From positions 6,467 through 49,638 of the forward strand of contig DKAS01000109.1 in the NCBI GenBank assembly GCA_002448875.1: a DNA stretch of 43,172 bases, read 5' to 3'. This document shows positions 16,263 through 24,636 of this stretch, in pieces. Source of the stretch: Proteobacteria bacterium UBA6920. GTDB taxonomy: Bacteria > Pseudomonadota > Gammaproteobacteria > SG8-11. The position numbers and the translations under genes are program-made. How positions within the stretch are numbered: the first letter of the stretch is position 1; each line of letters begins with the position of its first letter. A model generated the notes under the pieces. That model searched no databases and was not told the origin of the DNA. It saw only the letters and a list, made by a program, of their open reading frames with translations.

Positions 16263-16499
16263 ATGTCAGAACCTTTGAGTCCGCAAATGCAACCCTATGC
16301 CGTCGAGGTGGAACAGGGCAAAGCCTATTTCTGGTGCGCCTGCGGCCGCAGCAAGAACCAGCCATTTTGCGACGGTTCGCACAAAGGGACGGAATTCCAG
16401 CCGAAAAAGTTCGTCGCCGAGAAGACCGGCAAGGTTCACCTCTGCGGTTGCAAGAAAACCGGCAACGCGCCGTTCTGCGACGGCAGCCATAAGAAATAA
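16263..16499 (+). CDS. Double CDGSH iron-sulfur protein
   Basis: The small protein of 78 residues has two complete CDGSH cluster motifs: Cys25, Cys27, Cys36, His40 ([16 protein letters not shown]) and Cys61, Cys63, Cys72, His76 ([16 protein letters not shown]). Each 3Cys-1His set binds a redox-active [2Fe-2S] cluster. The ribosome site AGGAAGGAGAACG precedes ATG 16263. It ends the pirin operon and probably supplies or senses electrons or iron-sulfur status in that pathway; its direct partner is not known. Confidence 0.93.
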   Translation: MSEPLSPQMQPYAVEVEQGKAYFWCACGRSKNQPFCDGSHKGTEFQPKKFVAEKTGKVHLCGCKKTGNAPFCDGSHKK

Positions 16500-16514
16500 A
16501 TCGTCCTCGTTTGC

Positions 16515-16537
16515 CCCGGGCGGGCGATCCGCCCGGG
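16515..16537. terminator. GC-rich hairpin between convergent genes
   Basis: CCCGGGCGG (16515-16523) pairs perfectly with CCGCCCGGG (16529-16537) around GCGAT. It lies in the 52-base gap between the CDGSH gene and the convergent GH19 gene. No U-tract follows on either strand, so a shared terminator is likely from position but not proven. Confidence 0.5.
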
Positions 16538-16551
16538 ACATTCCCGCCAGT

Positions 16552-17355
16552 CTAGATGTCCTGCAGCAGGTTCTGCCCGCGCTGAAAACAATCCATGAAC
16601 CGGTCCAGGCCGTGGGCGCCGCCGTTGACCAGGCGCCGGGCATGGCGCAGGTCACGCTCCATCAGGGCTTCCTTGATGGCACGCTCCTTGGACTTGATGA
16701 AACTGCACAGCAGGCGGGCGGCGATGTCGGGATCGTTGGCCCGCTCGGGATTGTTGAGCAGATCGTCGCCCAGACCGATGGCGTTGCCGTGGACGCGGTA
16801 GTTGTCCTTACCAGTGAGTTGAATGAAGCCGCGGCCGCGATAGCGTTCGCCGTCGCCGGGCTGGCTGTTCCCCAGGTCGGTGCGTTTGTCGTAGAGGTCG
16901 AAGGGCTTGCCGCCGGGCGAGGTGTTCCATTTGGACTGCGCTTCGGCTATGGGCACGAAACCTTCGGTTTCCGCGCGGATGGTTGCCAGGGCCATCAGGA
17001 CCATGGGTTTGTCCTGCAGTTCGCTTGCCACCAGCGCCTGCAGCACGCTGGGCAGATGCTTTTCGATGTTGACGCGCGGCGTATGCGGGAACATGACGCA
17101 AGTCTTTTCCACCGTGACCTGCGGGATGGCGCTGGGCAGCTGGTCGCTGTTCGCCAGGTCCAGCGCCGCCAGCGTGCGCGGCCCGGCGATACCGTCAGCG
17201 AGCAGCTTGCGGCTGTGTTGAAAATTGCGTACCGCCGCCTCGGTGCCGGGGCCGTAGTCGCCGTCTATCTTGCCTGGCGGGAATCCCGCGGCGGCAAGGC
17301 GGGTCTGTAATTGTGTAACATCGTTGCCGTTCGATCCTGGGCGCAGCGTATTCAT
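16552..17355 (-). CDS. Peptidoglycan-binding GH19-type hydrolase (endolysin-like)
   Basis: The 267-residue protein has an N-terminal PG_binding_1 domain (residues 5-65: GNDVTQLQTRLAAAGFPPG, DGDYGPGTEAAVRNFQ) and a C-terminal chitinase class I / GH19-like domain with likely catalytic Glu129 (RAETEGF) and the family signature GRGFIQLTGKDNY (from 174). It would cleave peptidoglycan glycan strands, as phage-type endolysins do. No signal peptide is seen, so export needs a holin, another secretion route or lysis. No other phage genes are nearby. ATG 17355 follows AAGGAG at normal spacing. The next gene on the same strand, a kinase, lies 221 bases upstream. Confidence 0.85.
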   Translation of the reverse strand: MNTLRPGSNGNDVTQLQTRLAAAGFPPGKIDGDYGPGTEAAVRNFQHSRKLLADGIAGPRTLAALDLANSDQLPSAIPQVTVEKTCVMFPHTPRVNIEKHLPSVLQALVASELQDKPMVLMALATIRAETEGFVPIAEAQSKWNTSPGGKPFDLYDKRTDLGNSQPGDGERYRGRGFIQLTGKDNYRVHGNAIGLGDDLLNNPERANDPDIAARLLCSFIKSKERAIKEALMERDLRHARRLVNGGAHGLDRFMDCFQRGQNLLQDI

Positions 17356-17576
17356 CGTCCGTCTCCTTGCTGGGTTGATTGTCGGTGTAGACCGGGCGTG
17401 CTCAGCAGGATCAGCGGTGCATGGTAACCGCCGCGCAGGAACCGCTTATCCGGCGGGTTCCGCCGATTTTCCGTGCGACAAATTGCTTCGCCAGAAGGTG
17501 AGTATAGCGAATCCGCCGGCTTGAGAAAGACCCGGGCAGAAAAATGCGTGCGTCAGATCGGTCGCCGGCCCACGGG

Positions 17577-18989
17577 TCAGGAAGGCGCGTTTGCGGCAGC
17601 GGTTTGCAGCATCTCGGCGATTTCCGCCATCGCCTGCGGTCGCTGCCCCGGATCCTTCGCCAGCATGCGCATGACCAAAGCGTCCAGCTCCCCGGGCAGG
17701 GAGGGGTTGCGGGCGCGCAGGGGCGGCGGTTCCTTGCTCAACAGTTGCGCGACGAGGGTGGACGCGTCGCCGGTAAACGGCAGATCTCCACCCAGCATGC
17801 GGTACAGGATGACGCCGAGGGAGTAGATGTCGGTGCGCTGGTCGGTGTCCCTGCCGTCGGCCTGCTCCGGGCTCATGTACGCCGGTGTTCCCATGACTTG
17901 CCGATCGTGGGTCAGGGACTCGGCGGTGGCCAGTTTGGCAATGCCGAAGTCAGTGATCTTCACTGTATCGTCGGCGGTCAGCAGCAGATTGGCTGGCTTG
18001 AGATCGCGGTGCACCACGCCCCGGGCGTGCGCATAAGCCAGACCTTCCGCCATTTGCCGGCCCAATTGGCCCGCCCGCACGGTGGGTAACGGAGCGGTTA
18101 GTGTCTGTTCCAGGTCAGTGCCTTCCACCAGTTCCATCGCGATCCAGAAACCATTGTCGGCTTCCAGAAAATCATAGATCTGCACGATGTTGGCATGGCT
18201 CAGGCGGGCGAGAATCCTGGCCTCCTGGCGAAAGCGCGCCTGCAGTTCGGGGCTGCGGGTCAGGCCTGGCGCCAGCAGTTTCAGCGCCACCCGGCGGTCG
18301 AGGCGCATGTCCCGCGCCTGGAACACCGTGCCCATGGCGCCGCGCCCCAGCGTGGCGACGATCTCGTAGCGCTGGTCGACCACGCGCGGATGGGCAAACC
18401 ACTGTTCGGCATCGAACATCTGGGTGGCTGCGGAGCGGGTGTCCCTGGCCGCCGCCTCCCTGGTCGGCGCCGGCGCTGCGATCTTCGCCGGCGGGGTGCG
18501 TTTGAGTTCGCTGATCCGGTTGTGCAGGCGGCGTTCCCGGTCTTCATCCACCGTCCATTCGAGGGACAGGCGGTAGCAGGTCACGCTGCGCGCCGGGTGC
18601 GCGGGCAGCAGGCGCTCAGCTTCCTTTTCCATGGCGAGGGAGTGCTGGCGGGCATAGCGCAGGGACCGGGGCAGTTGCCAGAAAAACAACAGCAGCACGC
18701 TGCTGATCGCGCTGATATCGACCACACGATGCACCAGCAGGCCCATGCTCTGCCGCTGGGGATTGGCTCGGGTGGTCTGAATGATGCCGAACAGCCGTTC
18801 GCGGGTGATGGGCGGGTAGGCGGCGTCCAGCAGGGTGTCCACGGCGCCGGGGATTACGCCGGGCAGCAGCAGCAGCACGGCGAGCAGGGCGATCTGGGCG
18901 GCATGGGCGTGGACCAGCCAGTGGCGCAGCACCCGGGGCTTGCGCCCGAGGATGGCGGGGGTTTCCCATATGGAACTGGTCTGCGGCAT
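17577..18989 (-). CDS. Membrane-anchored serine/threonine protein kinase
   Basis: The 470-residue protein has two N-terminal membrane segments (about 28-50 and 90-108), a cytoplasmic linker and a Hanks-type kinase domain (208-468). All key motifs are intact: GRGAMG loop (215-220), Lys237 (VALKLL), HRDLKPAN with Asp329, Lys331 and Asn334, and DFG with Asp347, then GTPAYMSPEQ. Unlike most bacterial membrane kinases the kinase is C-terminal and the loop between the segments is only about 40 residues, too small for a PASTA sensor. No purine-rich ribosome site precedes ATG 18989 (upstream is CCCCTCTCCACCT), so the start is uncertain. Targets are unknown; a cell-wall hydrolase lies downstream. Confidence 0.9.
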   Translation of the reverse strand: MPQTSSIWETPAILGRKPRVLRHWLVHAHAAQIALLAVLLLLPGVIPGAVDTLLDAAYPPITRERLFGIIQTTRANPQRQSMGLLVHRVVDISAISSVLLLFFWQLPRSLRYARQHSLAMEKEAERLLPAHPARSVTCYRLSLEWTVDEDRERRLHNRISELKRTPPAKIAAPAPTREAAARDTRSAATQMFDAEQWFAHPRVVDQRYEIVATLGRGAMGTVFQARDMRLDRRVALKLLAPGLTRSPELQARFRQEARILARLSHANIVQIYDFLEADNGFWIAMELVEGTDLEQTLTAPLPTVRAGQLGRQMAEGLAYAHARGVVHRDLKPANLLLTADDTVKITDFGIAKLATAESLTHDRQVMGTPAYMSPEQADGRDTDQRTDIYSLGVILYRMLGGDLPFTGDASTLVAQLLSKEPPPLRARNPSLPGELDALVMRMLAKDPGQRPQAMAEIAEMLQTAAANAPS

Positions 18990-19104
18990 AGGTGGAGAGG
19001 GGCTGGGTCCCGTGTACGGTGCGGGCAGGGCTGGTGGCGGTATTGTAGCCGTTTCGAGGCGTTATGTTAATTGCCTGTCGTGCCAGGCAACGCCTGCGGC
19101 TTCA

Positions 19105-19139
19105 CCGGTCTTGACCGGCTAGGACGATTGTCCTAATCT
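19105..19139 (+). promoter_or_regulatory. TetR promoter with two adjacent palindromes
   Basis: CCGGTC-TT-GACCGG (19105-19118) and TAGGAC-GATT-GTCCTA (19120-19135) are both perfect inverted repeats, one base apart. A -35 TTGACC (19111-19116, 5/6) lies in the first, and a weak -10 TAATCT (19134-19139) follows at 17-base spacing, so the second palindrome fills the spacer. This is the layout expected for an autorepressing TetR protein. The TetR start is at 19197. Confidence 0.65.
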
Positions 19140-19196
19140 GGCGGCTGCTGTGCCGGTAGCGGGATCTGCGCGCCTGCCGCACGCGAGGAAATGACA

Positions 19197-19790
19197 ATGA
19201 CCAGCACAACCACCCGCGATCTCATCGTCAACGCCGCCGACCAGTTGTTCTACCGGCAGGGGTTCGAGCAGACTTCGTTCGCGCATATCGCGGCGGTGGT
19301 GGCGATTTCCCGCGGCAATTTCTATCATCACTTCAAATCCAAGGATGAAATTCTCGACGCGGTGATCGCGGCGCGTCTGCAGGCGACGCAGCAGATGCTG
19401 GATCGCTGGGAAATGGCCAGTAAGCAACCCGTAGATCGCATCCGCAGCTTCATTCAGATACTGCTGGTCAACGAGGACAAGATCAAGCGCTACGGCTGCC
19501 CGGTGGGTACGCTGTGCACGGAGCTGGCCAAGCTCGGCCATGGCGCGCAAGCCGAGGCGAACCGGCTGTTCACCCTGTTTCGTTGCTGGCTGCGCCGCCA
19601 GTTTACTCTGCTCGGGCGCAAGGCCGATGCGGATGTGCTGGCCATGCACCTGCTGGCTCGCAGTCAGGGGGTGGCGACGCTGGCCAATGCATTTCACGAT
19701 GAAAAATTTATTCGCCAGGAGGTCAGGCTGTTGTATGCATGGCTGGATTCCTGTGCGCAGGGCGATGGGCCGGTGACGGATGATGCCTAG
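19197..19790 (+). CDS. TetR/AcrR family transcriptional regulator
   Basis: The 197-residue protein has an N-terminal TetR DNA-binding domain (RDLIVNAADQLFYRQGFEQTSF, HIAAVVAISRGNFYHHFKSKDEIL) and a helical ligand-binding C-terminal domain that contains GCPVGTLCTELAKLGHG, a pattern of the LmrA/YxaF-like C-terminal group. ATG 19197 was chosen over ATG 19191 since GAGGAA abuts the latter. Two palindromes and a promoter lie at 19105-19139, indicating autorepression. It is first in an apparent operon with a YciI-like gene (50-base gap) and tag (34-base gap), so the regulator probably controls both. Confidence 0.9.
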   Translation: MTSTTTRDLIVNAADQLFYRQGFEQTSFAHIAAVVAISRGNFYHHFKSKDEILDAVIAARLQATQQMLDRWEMASKQPVDRIRSFIQILLVNEDKIKRYGCPVGTLCTELAKLGHGAQAEANRLFTLFRCWLRRQFTLLGRKADADVLAMHLLARSQGVATLANAFHDEKFIRQEVRLLYAWLDSCAQGDGPVTDDA

Positions 19791-19840
19791 TGCGGGCCAC
19801 GCGCCGACAGGGCTTGATCAACGATAGGGAGAACGACCGT

Positions 19841-20128
19841 ATGTTTATCGTATTGCTCAAATTTACTGCCAAAAAGGGCCTGGCGCCGCAGTTCATGGAT
19901 GGCCACAACGCCTGGCTCAAACAAGGTTTCGATGACGGTGTATTCGTGCTGGCGGGCAGCCTGCAAACCGGTGCCGGTGGCGGCATGGTGGCGCATAACA
20001 CGACGCTGGCAGCGTTGTGCGCCCGGGTTAACGACGACCCGTTTGTCGCCCAGGGCGTGGTCAGCGCGGAAATCATCGAAATCACGCCGGGCCGGGTCGA
20101 CGCCCGCCTGGCGTTTCTGCAGTCGTGA
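19841..20128 (+). CDS. YciI-like protein (YCII-related domain)
   Basis: This 95-residue protein has a ferredoxin-like YCII-related fold: MFIVLLKFTAKKGLAPQFMDGHNAWLKQGFDDGVFVLAG, then a short segment ending in VVSAEIIEITPGRVD. The conserved His of the family (DGHNAWL, His22) and the Gly-rich turn LAGSLQTG are present. Proteins of this type are small, often dimeric and of uncertain activity. ATG 19841 follows TAGGGAGAAC. It sits between a TetR regulator and the DNA glycosylase gene tag in one transcriptional direction. Confidence 0.8.
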   Translation: MFIVLLKFTAKKGLAPQFMDGHNAWLKQGFDDGVFVLAGSLQTGAGGGMVAHNTTLAALCARVNDDPFVAQGVVSAEIIEITPGRVDARLAFLQS

Positions 20129-20162
20129 ATCCGATAGGAAAATGTTCGCAGGAGGGTAAAGC

Positions 20163-20777
20163 ATGCAGGCAACGATAAGCGGTCCCGACGGCAAGGCGCG
20201 CTGCCGCTGGTGCGGCGCCGCGCCGGAGTTTCTGGCGTACCACGACAACGAATGGGGCTTCCCCGTCGACGACGACCGGCGCTTGTTCGAAAAGCTGTGT
20301 CTGGAAGGTTTTCAATCCGGACTTAGCTGGCGCACGATTCTCGTCAAGCGGGAGAATTTTCGCGAGGCATTTCACGGTTTCGATTTCGACCGGGTGGCAC
20401 GTTTCGGTACGCGCGACGTCGAGCGCCTGTTGCAGAATGCGGGTATCGTGCGCCACCGCGGCAAGATCGAAGCGGTGATCAACAACGCGCAGCGGGCGCG
20501 GGAGATGGTGCAGCAGGAAGGTTCGCTGGCGGCCTTTTTCTGGCGCTTTGAACCCGAGGCCGGGAGCCTGGCCGGGCCGCAGACCGTGTCTACGTCGGCG
20601 GAGTCCGTTGCTTTGTCGAAGCAGTTGAAAAAACTGGGCTGGAAATTTGTCGGTCCGACCACTGTATATGCGTTCATGCAGGCCATGGGCTTGATCAACG
20701 ACCATGTGGCCGATTGCATCACCCGCGCCAAGGTAGAGCGCAGCCGTCGCGGATTTAACCGGCCTGGGGGCAGCTGA
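20163..20777 (+). CDS. tag: DNA-3-methyladenine glycosylase I
   Basis: It removes 3-methyladenine from alkylated DNA to start base-excision repair. The 204-residue protein aligns along E. coli Tag: the zinc site is intact (Cys14, His27, His181, Cys185), the catalytic-pocket Glu48 lies in CLEGFQSGLSWRTIL, and HRGKIEAVINNA, LKKLGWKFVGPTTVYAFMQAMGLINDHV match the core. The N-terminus is about ten residues longer than in E. coli. ATG 20163 follows GGAGGG. It is last in the TetR-YciI-tag operon, which suggests regulated expression, possibly in response to a toxic or alkylating compound. Confidence 0.95.
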   Translation: MQATISGPDGKARCRWCGAAPEFLAYHDNEWGFPVDDDRRLFEKLCLEGFQSGLSWRTILVKRENFREAFHGFDFDRVARFGTRDVERLLQNAGIVRHRGKIEAVINNAQRAREMVQQEGSLAAFFWRFEPEAGSLAGPQTVSTSAESVALSKQLKKLGWKFVGPTTVYAFMQAMGLINDHVADCITRAKVERSRRGFNRPGGS

Positions 20778-21211
20778 CCGCTGCATCCGGCTGTGGATAG
20801 TTTTCGTTCCCTGCGGAAACGGCGTAGTGTTACGCGTAGATGCAGTCTCTACGTCCAGCAAGCAAGCCTTTTACTCGGCGCAAATAGCCGGCCGGTGTTG
20901 CGGACACCGTAAATGATATACAGAAGACTGTGGCCGTCTGAGTGTGTGGTAAGTAAGGCGTTCCCGCCCGCTTTTCGCAGCGGCGCCGGTCGGGAAAGTT
21001 TATATGGGATGGTTGGCGAAACCGCGAAATTGGGGCGTGAGGTGCGGGTGCGTTTTACGCACCGATTCTTTGATCGGCATTCAAATCCGAGCGTGGGGTT
21101 GCTGCGTGACTCGCTTTATCCCGTTTGTTAAGATTATTTTTAATATGTTTTCCGCGATGGAGTGGAACGGAGAAAGTTTATTCGGGTTGCAGCGGCTGGG
21201 GAGGGTGGTCT
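20778..21211. other. Intergenic stretch, one short stem-loop
   Basis: These 434 bases hold no supported gene. GGTGCGT-TTT-ACGCACC (21047-21063) is a perfect 7-base stem-loop, and TTTGA/TCAAA flank a short AT-richer segment just after it. The part near 21110-21150 is AT-rich and may hold the promoter of the following lipoprotein gene, but I find no convincing -35/-10 pair. Confidence 0.5.
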
Positions 21212-21763
21212 ATGGGTTGGCTGCAAACGGGGCGTGATGTGCTTGTGCTGCTTGCCGCCGTGAACTTACTGGCGCTGACCAGCGGTTGCGGGGCCGGCCG
21301 GATGCCGCGTAATGCCGCGACCGATTATCCGTTAAAGGTGGTCATCACGGAGGTGGAAGTCGACAAGTCCACACTTCCGCCTCGCGGGTCGGAGGTCGGC
21401 GCGGCGCTGATGGCGATCTCCGATCCGCTAACGCTGGTCGTGGCTTTGCCCATCATGCTCGCCGTTCGCGCTGCCACTTACGATGGCTCCCTGTATGTAT
21501 CCGCTTATCCCGGAAGATATGAGGCGACATATAAACAAAAGCTGCGGCTTGGCGAAAATCAGTTTTTCGTGCCTGAGGAATTCCATCGTAACGGCGGCAT
21601 GCTGTTCTTTTCCGCCAACAATACGGCGGCGGATTATATCGCCAGGGAATACGACCCCGCCGCGGGTGACCTGGTGCGGGTGGAAATCCGCAAAGTCATT
21701 ACTGAGCCCGCCACCACGGAGCATGCCGACGCCCCCGATACCGCAGGCGCTGTTTTGCACTAG
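21212..21763 (+). CDS. Putative lipoprotein of unknown function
   Basis: The 183-residue product starts with a lipoprotein signal peptide (MGWLQTGRDVLVLLAAVNLL, lipobox LTSGC, lipidated Cys26). The mature part has strands typical of small periplasmic lipoproteins (YPLKVVITEVEVDKSTLPP, SLYVSAYPGRYEATYKQKLRLG, DLVRVEIRKVI) with a hydrophobic segment LTLVVALPIMLAVRAATY near residues 72-90. I do not recognise the family. ATG 21212 follows GGGGAGGG at good spacing; the longer open frame lacks a signal peptide start. It stands alone between tag and the DGPF-sigma pair. Confidence 0.7.
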   Translation: MGWLQTGRDVLVLLAAVNLLALTSGCGAGRMPRNAATDYPLKVVITEVEVDKSTLPPRGSEVGAALMAISDPLTLVVALPIMLAVRAATYDGSLYVSAYPGRYEATYKQKLRLGENQFFVPEEFHRNGGMLFFSANNTAADYIAREYDPAAGDLVRVEIRKVITEPATTEHADAPDTAGAVLH

Positions 21764-22086
21764 GCGGCCAGGGGGCGGTGTCGGGTGCGCTGCGGACTTC
21801 GGCGGATACCCGCAAGTTAAAGGGTTGTACGATGTCGCCTGGGCGGGTATTTTGCGTAGGGAGTAAATTTTTTGCCGGCAAATTCCGCGCTACTATCCTG
21901 TTTTTTCTGTGCTTTCGCCGTTTCTCCCCGCGGTGTCCAAAACCCGGGGCTTCGCGCGTCATAGGAGGGGATGGCTGCGGCCGTCCTGATACCGACCACC
22001 TTCACCCCGTGTCATCCCGTGGCGGGGGCCGGAGAAACAGGTGGTTTTATCAATGCTGCTCTAATCAGCTCGCAAAAGGAGACATT
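21764..22086. other. Intergenic stretch with a 12-base palindrome
   Basis: These 323 bases contain no credible gene. TTTGCCGGCAAA (21871-21882) is a perfect palindrome in a T-rich patch about 205 bases ahead of the DGPF gene. A strong AAGGAG site at the right end serves ATG 22087. Confidence 0.45.
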
Positions 22087-22440
22087 ATGCCAAACTATTT
22101 GTGTATTCGCCGAAGCCAGCCCAGTCAACAAGGTCAGCCGGGTAACAGTGAAAAACCCTCGCCCGCGCAAATGGAAGAAATGTTCGCCAAGTTCAACGCC
22201 TGGCGCGAGAAGTTTCAGAAGAACATTGTTGACATGGGCGGCCGGCTGAACGGCGTCGGCAAGGTGCTGACCCCGCAGGGAGCGACCGATGGGCCGTTCG
22301 TCGAAACCAAGGAAGTGGTTGGCGGATTCATGATTCTGGCGGCGGCCAGCGTCGACGAAGCCGCGGAGGTGGCGCGCCAGTGTCCTGGCGTAATCGCTCC
22401 CGGGGCCAGCCTCGAAGTTCGGGAAATCGCCTCGCCTTGA
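22087..22440 (+). CDS. DGPF/YciI-family protein paired with an ECF sigma factor
   Basis: The 117-residue protein has the YCII-related/DGPF signature ATDGPFVETKEVVGGFMILAAAS (DGPF at 65-68), with MPNYLCIRR at the start. Genes of this family are the standard neighbours of ECF42-type sigma factors, as here. ATG 22087 follows AAAAGGAGACATT, a strong ribosome site. The stop overlaps the sigma factor's TTG start (TTGA at 22437-22440), so sigma synthesis probably depends on translation of this gene. The biochemical role of DGPF proteins is unsettled. Confidence 0.88.
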   Translation: MPNYLCIRRSQPSQQGQPGNSEKPSPAQMEEMFAKFNAWREKFQKNIVDMGGRLNGVGKVLTPQGATDGPFVETKEVVGGFMILAAASVDEAAEVARQCPGVIAPGASLEVREIASP

Positions 22441-23714
22441 CCACCCCGGGCCTGGTTGCGCACTTCTTCCGGCACGAATACGGCAGGCTGGTGTCCCTGC
22501 TGTCGTGCCGGGTGGGAGTGCACAATCTGGAGACGGTTGAAGACGCGGTACAGACCGCGATGCTGAACGCGCTCGCGACCTGGCCGCGCACCGCGACGCC
22601 GGACAATCCCGCGGCCTGGCTGTACCAGGTGGCGCGCAATGAGCTCATCGGCCAGTTACGCCAGACGGCGCGTCGCCAGCACCTGTTGCACGACGCGTCA
22701 GCCGCGGAGACGGCGGCGGCCTGGCTGGACGCGGACGTTCACCTGCAAAGTGAAGTGCAGGACGAATTACTGCGCATGCTGTTCGTCTGCTGCGATGACG
22801 CCATTCCCCTGGAGTCGCAACTGGTGCTGGCCTTGAAGACCCTGTGCGGCTTCGAAATCCGGGAAATCGCCTTACGCTTGTTTACCAGCGAGGCCAATGT
22901 GTACAAGCGCCTGGCACGGGCCCGCGACCGCCTGCGTCAGCTGCCCGCGGATTTTATCGAGTCGTTGAATCCGGCCGCCGGCGAACGCCTCCGGGCGGTG
23001 CAACGGATTTTGTATTTACTATTCACCGAGGGATATCTTTCCAATCTTGACGAAGCGGCGTTGCGGCGCGAACTGTGCGACGAGGCGATTCGTCTGGCCA
23101 CGCTGCTGGCCGACCATCCCTGGGGACAGGTGCCGGAGACTTATGCTCTGCTGGCCTTGATGCATCTGCATGCGGCGCGTGCCGGTGCCCGGCAGGATGC
23201 CACCGGGGGCTTGCTGCTGCTGGAGGAGCAGGACCGCAGCCTGTGGGATCGCGGGCAAATTCACCAGGGATTGGCGTGGCTGGAAAAATCGGCACAGGGC
23301 GAGCATTTTTCCCGCTATCACGCCGAAGCGGGCATCGCGGCGGAACACTGCCTTGCGCCCACATTTACTCAGACCCGCTGGGCCAATATCGTCGAATGTT
23401 ATCTGCTGCTGGAACAGGCGGCGCCGTCACCCTTGCATCGTTTGAACCGGGCGGTGGCAGTGGCCGAGTGGCTGGGGCCGGCCGCGGGTCTGGCGGTGCT
23501 GGATGGATTCGCGCCACCACCGTGGCTGGAAGGATCCCATTTGTGGTGCGCGGTGCTGGCCGATCTGCATCGGCGCCGGGGCGATGCAGTCGCCGCCGAC
23601 CGGTATCACGCGTTGGCGCTTGGTGCCGCACCGACACCCGCGATTCAGGCGTTACTACGACGCCGTCTGCATCACATCGCAATACCGGGCGGGTGGTCGG
23701 CGGGCGTCCCCTGA
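22437..23714 (+). CDS. ECF42-type RNA polymerase sigma factor with long C-terminal domain
   Basis: The 425-residue protein has sigma region 2 at about 8-75 (VEDAVQTAMLNALATWP, PAAWLYQVARNELIGQLR), region 4 at about 115-170 (LALKTLCGFEIREIALRLF, ANVYKRLARARDRLRQ) and a helical C-terminal extension of about 250 residues (ILYLLFTEGYLSN, ALLALMHLHAARAGAR, LHRLNRAVAVAEWLGPAAGL) typical of ECF42 (DUF6596/TPR-like). That extension replaces an anti-sigma factor in this group. The likely start is TTG 22437, overlapping the DGPF gene by four bases; GTG 22380 is an alternative. The 3' end overlaps the convergent lipoprotein gene by 43 bases. Confidence 0.88.
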   Translation: MTTPGLVAHFFRHEYGRLVSLLSCRVGVHNLETVEDAVQTAMLNALATWPRTATPDNPAAWLYQVARNELIGQLRQTARRQHLLHDASAAETAAAWLDADVHLQSEVQDELLRMLFVCCDDAIPLESQLVLALKTLCGFEIREIALRLFTSEANVYKRLARARDRLRQLPADFIESLNPAAGERLRAVQRILYLLFTEGYLSNLDEAALRRELCDEAIRLATLLADHPWGQVPETYALLALMHLHAARAGARQDATGGLLLLEEQDRSLWDRGQIHQGLAWLEKSAQGEHFSRYHAEAGIAAEHCLAPTFTQTRWANIVECYLLLEQAAPSPLHRLNRAVAVAEWLGPAAGLAVLDGFAPPPWLEGSHLWCAVLADLHRRRGDAVAADRYHALALGAAPTPAIQALLRRRLHHIAIPGGWSAGVP

Positions 23715-24424
23715 CCCGCTGGCGCTCCCTTGTTTGCCGGTGTTTCCGGTACGGCGTTACCACCGCCGCTGTGTAATTTACCGGCGATCTCCGGGCTGTC
23801 GATCAATTCGGCGATTTTGCGCGAAAATTCCACCGGTACCTGGTCCTTGGCGTGCTGCAGCGGGTTGGTCACGTGTTCCAGAAACCGACCGCCGGCGAAG
23901 TCCGACCCACTGAGGTCCTTCGATCCCAGGCTGGCGCCCTTGCCATCGTAAACGTCCAGGGAGAGATTGTAGTACACGCGGGTGACGCCGAAGGTCTCGC
24001 CCTTCCATTCGAAGATCGAGAGCAGCAGTATTCGGTCGGCGCCGGTGGCGACGGCCTTGGCGAGCACGTTTTCCGCGCGCATCGTGTGCTGGGTGGGGAC
24101 CGGGATGACGCTGAAGCCGTTACGTGTCAGGGCGCGTTGCATGGCGGCGGCGAACTCATCCGCCATTGGCTTGCCGCTGGCCGTGGTGATGTCATAGGGG
24201 ATGCCGAAGCCCGAGCGGAACAGACCGGTGAAACGCGGCCGTTTCTGGCGATTGGCCACATATTCGCGCACATCCAGGGCGGCGATGGCGATGCGCAGGC
24301 TGCCTTTGGTTTTCACCTCCGGTGTCTGGTCGCTGTAATCATAGCGGTTCATCAGGCTGCAGCCGGTGAACAGCAAGCTGCCGAGGATCAGGAGCAGAAA
24401 ACGGCCGTGTGCATTCATTGCCAT
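23672..24424 (-). CDS. Putative lipoprotein of unknown function
   Basis: The 250-residue product has a lipoprotein signal (MAMNAHGRFLLLILGSLLFT, lipobox FTGC, Cys22). The mature domain (about 40-200) has alternating strands and helices: LRIAIAALDVREYV, MADEFAAAMQRALTRNGFSV, ADRILLLSIFEWKGETFG, YYNLSLDVYDGKG. This resembles outer-membrane lipoproteins that combine LpoB/CsgG-like strands, but I cannot name the family. The C-terminus is a Gly/Pro/Ala tail. Its 3' end overlaps the convergent sigma factor gene by 43 bases. AGG at good spacing supports ATG 24424. Confidence 0.7.
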   Translation of the reverse strand: MAMNAHGRFLLLILGSLLFTGCSLMNRYDYSDQTPEVKTKGSLRIAIAALDVREYVANRQKRPRFTGLFRSGFGIPYDITTASGKPMADEFAAAMQRALTRNGFSVIPVPTQHTMRAENVLAKAVATGADRILLLSIFEWKGETFGVTRVYYNLSLDVYDGKGASLGSKDLSGSDFAGGRFLEHVTNPLQHAKDQVPVEFSRKIAELIDSPEIAGKLHSGGGNAVPETPANKGAPAGQGTPADHPPGIAM

Positions 24425-24636
24425 ACGAATACCTGCAGAAAAAATTGCGGGGGCTGATCAAGGGACCGCGCCGGGTCTGGCAGGCATTTTACTAGGAACT
24501 GCGGGAAGAAAGCCACTTGCAGCTGCCCTGCCGGGGCGGGTGAGCGAGGCGGGGGCGGCGAGGGCAGGCAGTTGACTTACGCTGCCAACCCCCGGCTCGG
24601 CCACCCCTCCCCGTGAGAAATAGGCGATTTACAAAT

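Noticed and set aside
18195..19070. 291-codon plus-strand frame
   Set aside because: Antisense to the kinase gene with all kinase motifs on the minus strand.
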